From assembly GCF_900110185.1 (NCBI RefSeq), contig NZ_FOCT01000002.1, positions 310,001 to 374,000 of the forward strand: DNA of 64,000 bases, in the 5' to 3' direction. Below are positions 20,818 to 27,888 of this stretch, piece after piece. The stretch comes from Nitrosospira multiformis. Its GTDB lineage: Bacteria; Pseudomonadota; Gammaproteobacteria; Burkholderiales; Nitrosomonadaceae. The notes under the pieces are model-generated. The model did not search any database. It was not told where the DNA came from and saw only the letters and a program-made list of their open reading frames with translations. A program made the translations under genes and the position numbers. Every line of letters begins with the position of its first letter. Position 1 is the stretch's first letter.

Positions 20818-21234
20818 ATGAAAGCACGCATCAAATGGCAGAGCGAAGCAAGTTTCATGGGCGAATCAGGCAGCGGTCATACAGTACTGATGGATGGACC
20901 GCCGGAATCAGGAGGCAGGAACCGCGGCCCCCGCCCGATGGAGATGCTGTTGATGGGAACCGGAGGCTGCGCAGCTTTTGATGTTGTGCTGATCCTGAAA
21001 AAAGGCCGTCAGGAGATCTGCGATTGTGAGGTGCGCATTGAAGCGGAACGGGCCGAACGAGAGCCGAAAGTGTTTACCCGCATTCACTTCCATTTCACCG
21101 TGACCGGAAAAAAGCTGAATCCGCAACAGGTCGAACGCGCAATCAGCTTGTCCGCTGAGAAATACTGTTCCGCATCGATCATGTTGGCAAAAACAGCCGA
21201 ACTGACCCACGATTTTGAAATCGTGGAAGCATGA
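20818..21234 (+). CDS. OsmC family protein
   Basis: A 138-aa protein of the OsmC/Ohr superfamily of thiol-dependent peroxidases. It contains PRPMEMLLMGTGGCAAFDVVLILKK, where one cysteine lies on the central helix, and FTVTGKKLNPQQVERAISLSAEKYCSASIML with the second cysteine, at the positions expected for the reactive pair. It belongs to the small YhfA-like subgroup rather than true Ohr. GAGAGGAGCGGC before the ATG is a good ribosome binding site. Likely role: detoxifying organic hydroperoxides; physiological substrate unknown. Confidence 0.88.
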   Translation: MKARIKWQSEASFMGESGSGHTVLMDGPPESGGRNRGPRPMEMLLMGTGGCAAFDVVLILKKGRQEICDCEVRIEAERAEREPKVFTRIHFHFTVTGKKLNPQQVERAISLSAEKYCSASIMLAKTAELTHDFEIVEA

Positions 21235-21278
21235 CAAGGATTCGCTCCTCAGTATTGGTTTTAGACCTGCTATATTCG

Positions 21279-21905
21279 TTAGACCCAGTAGGCGGTCCGC
21301 GTCATCACCGATGACGCCATCCTCATCACTAGTTTCACCGGCATCGGCAGTTCGGCGCCGCCATATGCCACGGCGGTGGTGGCGTGTCCGGCCTCATCGA
21401 TCTGCATCTGGGTCACAATGGCGCGACTCTTCTCGTCGGCATGCGGCAAACGGCTCAGGTGCCCCCCGAGATGAGCGGACACCTGACGTTCGGTTTCCGC
21501 AAGAAACCCCAGGTTCCACTTGTCGCCCAGCAATCCGGCGAAAGCGCCAATGGCAAATGAACCGCCATACCATAACGGATTCAATAGACTTTTGCGTCCG
21601 CTCAATTCGTTAATGCGCCGTTCCGTCCAGGCAAGATGCTCGGTTTCCTCGCGCGCCGCCTGAGCAAGTGTCTGCTGGACCTCGGCATTCCGCGCCGTCA
21701 GCGCCTGGCCCTGATAAAGAGCCTGCGCACAAATCTCGCCAACGTGGTTGACACGCATCAGTGCCGCCGACTCGCTTTTCTCCAGATCATTCAGTTCCGC
21801 CTCCGGCAGCTGGGTTCCGGGCACTGGCCGCAGGGTCTGCGCCGGAGTCAACAAGGTGCGCAGCGCGTGGTCGAAACCAATGATGAGCTTGTCTAGATTG
21901 GGCAT
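21279..21905 (-). CDS. coq7: Ubiquinone hydroxylase Coq7 (DMQ hydroxylase)
   Basis: Di-iron monooxygenase that hydroxylates 3-demethoxyubiquinol in ubiquinone synthesis; bacteria lacking UbiF often use Coq7. The frame is open to 21959, but the ATG at 21905 ([18 protein letters not shown]) gives the normal 208 aa. Iron ligands are visible as the repeated ExxH elements: [32 protein letters not shown] and DEAGHATTA. The internal [29 protein letters not shown] is characteristic. It lies convergent with the OsmC gene and is peripheral in the membrane. Confidence 0.95.
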   Translation of the reverse strand: MPNLDKLIIGFDHALRTLLTPAQTLRPVPGTQLPEAELNDLEKSESAALMRVNHVGEICAQALYQGQALTARNAEVQQTLAQAAREETEHLAWTERRINELSGRKSLLNPLWYGGSFAIGAFAGLLGDKWNLGFLAETERQVSAHLGGHLSRLPHADEKSRAIVTQMQIDEAGHATTAVAYGGAELPMPVKLVMRMASSVMTRTAYWV

Positions 21906-22159
21906 AAGATTCTCTGAGAAAGAAAACAATGAAAACGGTAAGAATGATAACGCCGCCATTCCGCAATTGTATACCCATTCGTCCTGTTGCTAACGTGACA
22001 GGATGAGTGACTTCGGATATTCTCAACCCCCGGTTCCCCCCGTCAATGCTTTTTTCATGTTCACTCCCGCCAATTCTCCAATCAACGAAGTCTTCAGCTT
22101 TGGCTTGAAAGACCGTTTATGATGTATTCTCATGGCTCAGCTCGATCGAGATCGTATAA

Positions 22160-23080
22160 ATGCCTCTACATATCCAGACACCATTAATTGAATCGCGCCC
22201 TTTAAGCGATAGAATCGGACATTCAGTCTGGCTGAAAATGGAAATCGCCCAGCCCCCCGGCTCTTTTAAAGCCCGGGGAATCGGGTATGCGTGTGAAGAA
22301 TATTTCCGACGCGGGGCAAGACGCTTCATTTCATCATCTGGCGGGAATGCGGGCCTTGCGGTTGCCTTTGCCGGGCGTAATCTGTCCGTACCCGTGATTA
22401 TCGTTGTGCCGGAAACCGCATCGAAGCGCGCCAGGGAACTGATGGCGCGAGAGGGCGCAGAGGTGATAATCCAGGGAAAATCTCTCAGTGAGGCGAATGC
22501 TTTTGCGCTATCGCTCGTACAACCTGAGGACGCTTTTCTGCACCCCTTTGATGATCCGCTCATTTGGACGGGTCATGCCAGCATAATTGATGAAGTCGTC
22601 GATACAGGGCCAAAACCCGACGTGATCGTCCTGTCCGTCGGCGGAGGCGGCCTTCTGTGCGGGGTTATAGAGGGACTGAATCGGAATGAGTGGCAGGATG
22701 TGCCCATAATCGCCGTCGAAACCCAAGGCGCGGACTCATTTGCTCAGGCACTCAACGCAGGAGCGCTTGTGGAGCTACCCAGGATATCAAGTATTGCGAC
22801 GACATTAGGGGCAAGTGCGGTTTGCAGGCAGGCCTTGGAATATTCGAGAAAACATCGCATCGAGAGCGTCGTATTACCGGACAAGCTCGCCGTCTCTGCG
22901 TGCATGCAATTCCTGCACGACCATCATGCGGTGGTCGAGCCCGCTTGCGGCGTAGCGCTGGCGACGGTCTATGAAAGGGTTCCAGCTTTGTCCGGATACA
23001 AAAAAGTATTGATTATCGTGTGTGGCGGTGTCAGCACTACGGTTGACCAGTTACAGGAATGGTCTGCCGTGATGCAATAA
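22160..23080 (+). CDS. PLP-dependent serine/threonine dehydratase
   Basis: A 306-aa fold-type II PLP enzyme. QPPGSFKARGIGYA holds the Schiff-base Lys37, SSSGGNAGLAVAFAGRNL is the phosphate/substrate loop, and VGGGGLLCGVIEGL is the glycine-rich PLP-phosphate loop. The size and the absence of a regulatory ACT domain match L-serine dehydratase (SDS-type) or catabolic threonine deaminases, which turn Ser/Thr into pyruvate/2-oxobutyrate plus ammonia. Which amino acid is preferred cannot be told by eye. No close operon partner; the next gene converges on it. Confidence 0.87.
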   Translation: MPLHIQTPLIESRPLSDRIGHSVWLKMEIAQPPGSFKARGIGYACEEYFRRGARRFISSSGGNAGLAVAFAGRNLSVPVIIVVPETASKRARELMAREGAEVIIQGKSLSEANAFALSLVQPEDAFLHPFDDPLIWTGHASIIDEVVDTGPKPDVIVLSVGGGGLLCGVIEGLNRNEWQDVPIIAVETQGADSFAQALNAGALVELPRISSIATTLGASAVCRQALEYSRKHRIESVVLPDKLAVSACMQFLHDHHAVVEPACGVALATVYERVPALSGYKKVLIIVCGGVSTTVDQLQEWSAVMQ

Positions 23081-23236
23081 GGAATCCGGATGAGAGGAAA
23101 CTGGAAAAGATGATATCTCATATCTCAGATGATCCGCGGTGGTAGAGCCAAGCACTTCCAGGACCTTTACAGGGGATAGGGAAAATTAAATCTGAACATG
23201 CCTACGCCCCCAGCTTCGCTGAATCGAACGATAAAG

Positions 23237-24619
23237 CTATTTCAGAGATTGAGATTGCATACCCATTTGCCTTGCTATTAATGTGACCGGGTGAATGACT
23301 TCGATCCCCAGCCCTGCCTGGCGCAAGCCGGCAGCGATATGCAATGCGCAACCCACATTGGATGTTGCAAGGTAACAGGCCTGCCCTGCTTTCAAGGCTG
23401 TCACTTTGTCCTCAAGCAGTGCCGCCGATATCTCCGGTTGATCCAGGAAATAGGTTCCGGCAGCGCCGCAGCATCGGTCATTCCCAGCAAGAGGTACTAC
23501 TTGCGCCCGCGGAATGCGCTCCAATAGTTTATAGGCGTATACCGACGCGCGTAATACATTGCGCAAGGTGCAAGGCTCATGTACCAGGATTTTATACGGC
23601 AAGGGCTGGAGCCTGGCATCTTCCCATCCTTCCGCCTCCGCCAGGAATTCACTGATATCCAGGACCTTCGGCGGCGATCGCCTGGCGGTCTCGCCTCTTG
23701 CTTGTGGACCTACCGCTGGCGCCCTTATCGTGCGCTGCCAGCCGGGAAAAGAGGAATATTCGGATAACTGCGCACCGCAACCGGATGCCGTGGTGATAAT
23801 CGCGCTTAAATCCAATCCAGCGAACGCCTGGACGTTCTGACGTTCCAATCGCGCCGCCGCATCCACCTCGCCCCTGTGCCGGTGAAGCGCTCCGCAGCAA
23901 GTCTGCGCGGTGGGTACATGCACGACATAGCCCAGTTGGTTGAGTACGAACAAGGCCGCGTCCAAGGTGGCTGCATCCGCCACGCGCGCGACGCAACCCA
24001 GGAATAGCCCGACCTCTCCACGCGGCTTGCCGACAGCAGGATAAACAACCGACCATGACGAAGAACGGGGCTGGTCAATAAACGGAACCTGGGCTTCCAG
24101 CAAGGCGAGTTTCGTCTTGCCCAGCAAACCGGATTTGCGCACCCATTTCTGCAAACCGCTTCGCTGATAAAAACGCAGAAGCGGCCGCAACGCATCGATA
24201 CGCGAGGGCTGGGCGATCAGTTCACGCTCCACCCATTTCCGAAATCTGGATACCCGGGCTCCCGGATTGCTCCCCCCGAACTCAAGCGGTGGTGACGAAA
24301 TCATCGCCCGCGCATCGTCTATCAACTGACCAAAATGTACGTGGTTGGGGCAGACAGCCTCGCAGGCACGGCAGGTAAGGCAACGATCCATGTGCAATGC
24401 GAAACGTGCATTCATTGGAATGCGTCCCGCGGCCACACCACTCATCAATGCAATGCGACCACGTGGGGAATCAGCTTCCGACAGGGTGACCCGATAACTG
24501 GGACAATGCGGCACGCAGAGGCCGCACGCGACGCATTGGCTAGCCTCCTCGCTTATTTCGCGACGCAATCGCAGTAATGGATCCGAAGAAAAATCGGAAG
24601 GAAGGTCATCCGGCTTCAT
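23237..24619 (-). CDS. glcF: GlcF-like Fe-S subunit of glycolate oxidase
   Basis: A 460-aa protein with two [4Fe-4S] ferredoxin motifs near the N-terminus (CVACGLCVPHCP and CLTCRACEAVCP) and two cysteine-rich CCG domains (around CGALHRHRGE, HEPCTLRN and DRCCGAAGTYFLDQ). This is the GlcF/LutA/HdrD architecture that passes electrons from a flavoprotein to quinones or other acceptors. No glcD or glcE flavin subunit lies nearby, so the partner must be elsewhere. The symbol is by resemblance: a lactate- or other 2-hydroxyacid dehydrogenase Fe-S subunit is the alternative. Confidence 0.8.
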   Translation of the reverse strand: MKPDDLPSDFSSDPLLRLRREISEEASQCVACGLCVPHCPSYRVTLSEADSPRGRIALMSGVAAGRIPMNARFALHMDRCLTCRACEAVCPNHVHFGQLIDDARAMISSPPLEFGGSNPGARVSRFRKWVERELIAQPSRIDALRPLLRFYQRSGLQKWVRKSGLLGKTKLALLEAQVPFIDQPRSSSWSVVYPAVGKPRGEVGLFLGCVARVADAATLDAALFVLNQLGYVVHVPTAQTCCGALHRHRGEVDAAARLERQNVQAFAGLDLSAIITTASGCGAQLSEYSSFPGWQRTIRAPAVGPQARGETARRSPPKVLDISEFLAEAEGWEDARLQPLPYKILVHEPCTLRNVLRASVYAYKLLERIPRAQVVPLAGNDRCCGAAGTYFLDQPEISAALLEDKVTALKAGQACYLATSNVGCALHIAAGLRQAGLGIEVIHPVTLIARQMGMQSQSLK

Positions 24620-24855
24620 GGACGGTAGACCTGCTTTTGTCAGAGCCGTTCAAATTCAAAAAAATTTTACCTGGGAGGATGAAAAGAAGATTCGTGCCAA
24701 TATTCACACGCCCACTCTCATGGCAGGACACAGATCAAGGCAAAATCTTCAGGAGAGCAGGACGCAAACTCTCCAAACCGTACTTGTCGATCGAATGGGG
24801 AGCAGCGTTTCATCGAGGCGGAGTAGTCACTGGACCCTGGATCGAAGTCGCAGAG

Positions 24856-24883
24856 GGGTAATATCAAGGGGGTAATATCAAGG
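24856..24883. repeat. Perfect 14-bp tandem duplication
   Basis: GGGTAATATCAAGG occurs twice in direct succession (24856-24869 and 24870-24883), 15 nt beyond the stop codon of the CBS-domain gene. It looks like a recent slippage duplication in non-coding DNA. Confidence 0.85.
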
Positions 24884-24898
24884 AGTAGTACAATATGC

Positions 24899-25342
24899 TT
24901 ATTCCGGGCCACGTGTCCCGTATATATAACGTTCGAGCTGGTCGATGATAAATTCGCGGCCCGAGATCGCATCCTTGACCAGGTCGCCGATGGAGATGAT
25001 CCCCATGACTTTACCATCCTCCAGCACGGGCAAGTGACGAACCCGCGTTTTAGTCACCAATGCCATGCAATCCTCGGTGGAATAATCCGGGCTCACATAC
25101 GCCACCTGCGCGGTCATGAGTTCTTTCACCTGGATATCTTTCGCGAGCCGATCCAGGCTGTATGCCTTGCGGGAATAATCTCTCTCGGTAAAAATGCCCA
25201 CCAGTTTTCCCTGGTGCAACACCAGCAATGCACCGATATTTTTCGCCGCCATCAAGTGCATGGCCTCATATACCGATTTATCCGGCTCGATGTTTGCAAC
25301 TTGGTATCCTTTGCCTTCCAGTAATTCCTTTACGGTCGTCAT
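24899..25342 (-). CDS. Two-CBS-domain protein
   Basis: A 147-aa protein made only of a CBS pair (Bateman module). The first domain spans about 8-65 (VANIEPDKSVYEAMHLMAAKNIGALLVL, GIFTERDYSRK), the second about 72-130 (VKELMTAQVAYVSPDYSTEDCM, RHLPVLEDGKVMGIISIGDL). Such modules bind AMP, ATP, SAM or related nucleotides. As a stand-alone protein it probably acts as a sensor or regulator of an unknown partner. The gene is flanked by unrelated genes on both sides. Confidence 0.9.
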   Translation of the reverse strand: MTTVKELLEGKGYQVANIEPDKSVYEAMHLMAAKNIGALLVLHQGKLVGIFTERDYSRKAYSLDRLAKDIQVKELMTAQVAYVSPDYSTEDCMALVTKTRVRHLPVLEDGKVMGIISIGDLVKDAISGREFIIDQLERYIYGTRGPE

Positions 25343-25467
25343 GGATCAACCCTCCCACCTCGGTTTCAAAGCATGCAATTTCTTTATCGGACTCATCCAA
25401 TCATAGCATGCCATATGAAAAGAAAAGCCGAGAGCGATGTGAAGCTGCTCCACTATGTTCGAACCTT

Positions 25468-26664
25468 TCATAGCAGGCGACTCTTGTCACCGCCCGTAAA
25501 GCCGACAGGAGGTGGATGATTATTGCCAATCCCTTTGCCCAGGAGCATAACCTTGAACAACTCCCCCATCTCAGCCGGGCTCACCAGTTTCTGCACCTGG
25601 TTTGCCAGCGGCAAATAGTCCTTTGCGTTCGCGGCAGGTGTCTCCGCCAGAATTTCCGTTATTCCGCAGTTGATGAGAAAGTGTGCCTGCGTCGTATAGC
25701 CCAGCAACTGCAAGCCCGCTTCGACGCCCGAACTGGCAACGGAGCTGAAATCGACATGGCTGGTTATATCCTGCAGACCTGGTAGGTAAAACGGATTATC
25801 GTGGGCGTGGTGACGATAATGACACATCAATGTTCCTTGCCTGCGCTGAGGATGATAATACTCATCCCGGCCGAACCCGTAATCGATCAGCAGGATCTCT
25901 CCTCGTTGCAGTATCTTGCCGAGACTTGCAGTGAGTCTGCGTGCCTCCAGGCAGATTTCACTGACATATTCACCTTCATTACCCCCGGAACGAATTCGAT
26001 CCGCCAGTTCCCGCGCCGCTTCGAAAAGCACTCCTTCTGCAAGGGGGCGTTCACTCCAGACAAACTCATTGCCGGCGGAGGAGACACCGCGCTCATACAT
26101 TGTGTTGCCACGCCACACGATCAGGTGCACCGGCATGGCGTCGAGCACCTCATTGGCCAGTATCAGACCATTGAACTGCTCCGGCAAATGCTTCAGCCAA
26201 AAGACGCGTGAGGCGAGATGCGGCGCGAACTGTTCAAGCAACTGCCGTTGACGCTGCTGGAGTTCCGCGCTGACTTCGAGAATGAAATACTGCTGAGGCA
26301 GACGGCCGAGTTTTTCCAGTTCAACCAATAGATCGAACGCCAGCTTACCTGTCCCGGCACCAAATTCGAGAATACCGCTGCCGTCACCCATCAACTCGAG
26401 TATCTGCCTGGCCTGTCGCGCCACAGTCCTGCCAAACAGCGGAGAAATTTCGGGTGCAGTGACGAAATCGCCTTTCTGGCCGAATTTGGCGGGACCAGCG
26501 CTGTAATAACCCATGCCCGGCGCGTACAACGCCAGCCTCATGTAATGCTCGAATGAAATCCAGCCACCAGCGGCACTGATTTCCTCATGAATGAGTTCTG
26601 TCAATGCGCGGCTATGCTCGAGCGCTGCTTCACCCGGTAAAGGAAATGGCGGCTGTGGCTGCAT
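25468..26664 (-). CDS. MidA/NDUFAF7-like SAM-dependent methyltransferase
   Basis: A roughly 398-aa protein of the DUF185 family, whose eukaryotic members (MidA/NDUFAF7) methylate an arginine of a complex I subunit during its assembly. It shows YMRLALYAPGMGYYSAGPAKFGQ, KGDFVTAPEISPLFGRTVA, SGILEFGAGTGKLAFDLL as the SAM site, LILANEVLDAMPVHLIV and LIDYGFGRDEYYHPQR. The ATG at 26664 (MQPQPPFPLPGEAALEHSRAL) matches usual N-termini; the frame is open to a GTG at 26742 and neither has a strong ribosome binding site. It is divergent from the SDR gene at 26819, a pairing common in betaproteobacteria. Confidence 0.88.
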   Translation of the reverse strand: MQPQPPFPLPGEAALEHSRALTELIHEEISAAGGWISFEHYMRLALYAPGMGYYSAGPAKFGQKGDFVTAPEISPLFGRTVARQARQILELMGDGSGILEFGAGTGKLAFDLLVELEKLGRLPQQYFILEVSAELQQRQRQLLEQFAPHLASRVFWLKHLPEQFNGLILANEVLDAMPVHLIVWRGNTMYERGVSSAGNEFVWSERPLAEGVLFEAARELADRIRSGGNEGEYVSEICLEARRLTASLGKILQRGEILLIDYGFGRDEYYHPQRRQGTLMCHYRHHAHDNPFYLPGLQDITSHVDFSSVASSGVEAGLQLLGYTTQAHFLINCGITEILAETPAANAKDYLPLANQVQKLVSPAEMGELFKVMLLGKGIGNNHPPPVGFTGGDKSRLL

Positions 26665-26818
26665 TGGCGCTATGCTACGCTTTACTGTTGATTCGGCCAG
26701 CAGATAGCAGCGGTATCTGGGTCCCTCTTTTGAGGCAGACACTCTCGTAACCTGCTTCTGGCGGCCGGTTTCCCGTTATAAAAAATCGAATCAATCCGCA
26801 AGTGTAGAGGAGATAGCG

Positions 26819-27559
26819 ATGCAAGGGAAAGTGATACTCGTCACAGGGGGAGCAAGGCGCGTGGGTGCTGCCACCTGCCGCCGCCTGCACTCACAGGGAG
26901 CAAAGCTAGCCGTGCATTACAGAAGCTCGATCGAGGAGGCGCAGACATTGCAGGCCGAACTGAACCAGACGCGCCCTAATTCAGTCGCCCTGGTACAAGC
27001 CGACCTGTTGGATATTGCGCGCCTGCCGCAACTGGTAGCTGAAACCGTAGAACGATTCGGGAAGTTGGATGCGCTGGTCAACAATGCCTCCAGCTTTTTT
27101 CCAACTCCATTAGGCGAAATCACTGCTGACATGTGGGACGATCTGATGGGAAGCAACCTGAAAGCTCCCCTGTTTCTATCCCAGGCGGCAGCCTCCGAAT
27201 TAAGAAAACAGCACGGCTGCATCGTCAATATCGTGGACATTCATTCGGAATGGCCACTCAAGAATTACGTGGTATACAACGCCGCCAAGGGCGGACTTGC
27301 CTCGCTGACCCGATCGCTGGCGCAGGAGCTTGCCCCTGAAGTCCGGGTAAATGGCATCTCACCCGGCCCCATCCTGTGGCCGGAAGCGGGCGAATGGGCG
27401 GATGAAGCATCCCGCCAGCACATCATTGACAGGACACTGCTGAAACGGACGGGTGAGCCGGATGACATTGCCCGGACCGTTGCTTTCCTGATTGCAGATG
27501 CGCCTTACATTACTGGCCAGATCATTGCCGTGGATGGGGGACGAAGTGTGAATCTATAG
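26819..27559 (+). CDS. Pteridine-reductase-like short-chain dehydrogenase
   Basis: A 246-aa SDR. Its N-terminus VILVTGGARRVGAATCRRLHSQG carries TGxxRRxG, the arginine-containing NADPH motif of pteridine reductases/FolM rather than the common TGxxxGxG. Further on are LVNNASSFFPTPLGEI, the catalytic Tyr and Lys in YVVYNAAKGGLASLTRSLA, and ISPGPILWPE, then the usual ITGQIIAVDGGRSV end. It would reduce dihydrofolate or dihydropterins. GTAGAGGAGATAGCG before the ATG is a good ribosome binding site. Its promoter must lie in the 154-nt gap it shares with midA. Confidence 0.88.
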   Translation: MQGKVILVTGGARRVGAATCRRLHSQGAKLAVHYRSSIEEAQTLQAELNQTRPNSVALVQADLLDIARLPQLVAETVERFGKLDALVNNASSFFPTPLGEITADMWDDLMGSNLKAPLFLSQAAASELRKQHGCIVNIVDIHSEWPLKNYVVYNAAKGGLASLTRSLAQELAPEVRVNGISPGPILWPEAGEWADEASRQHIIDRTLLKRTGEPDDIARTVAFLIADAPYITGQIIAVDGGRSVNL

Positions 27560-27588
27560 GGCGGTTGCAAAAATCATTGGACGTTAGA

Positions 27589-27756
27589 ATCCCCTAAAGA
27601 AAGAATCTGCCCAGTTTCCTCGGCCTGGGGAATGAACCCGGAGGCAAGCAAAAGGCCGCCGAGGATATTGCGCTTCGGCTCCTATAATCCCGCGCTATCC
27701 ATCTGCGGCTGATAGTAGAGAACAAATTCGTTTCTCTCCAGCTTTTGCATAAAGCT
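27589..27756 (-). pseudogene. Relic of an EAL-domain (c-di-GMP phosphodiesterase) gene
   Basis: The minus strand reads FMQKLERNEFVLYYQPQMD, the start of an EAL domain. After a stop and frame change it gives IIGAEA (the EAL region), and after a further frame change LLASGFIPQAEETGQILSLG, which aligns with the FIPLAEETGLI part. The pieces are in the right order and spacing except for a missing 10-15 residues. The relic is not a copy of the neighbouring EAL gene, whose matching segments read LEQEQLVLYYQPKVDL and FIPLLEETGMILD. No start, catalytic loop or C-terminus remains. An 8-bp hairpin (27738-27758) lies at its 5' edge. The rest of the 27560-27888 gap holds nothing I recognise. Confidence 0.72.
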
Positions 27757-27888
27757 GGATGATGAGGAAGACGTCCTGGCTCTCATCAAGGTTATGCCGG
27801 GATTATTCCAGGGGGAAACAACTCCATCTCCTACTGCTGATTAAGGGTTAGAGCGGGTCTAATGCAAAGACCCGATGTCATCATCCAT

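Noticed and set aside
24577-24875. Two overlapping plus-strand frames between glcF and the CBS gene
   Set aside because: The only ATG with a nearby GGAGG has it directly abutting the start codon, and neither product resembles a protein family.
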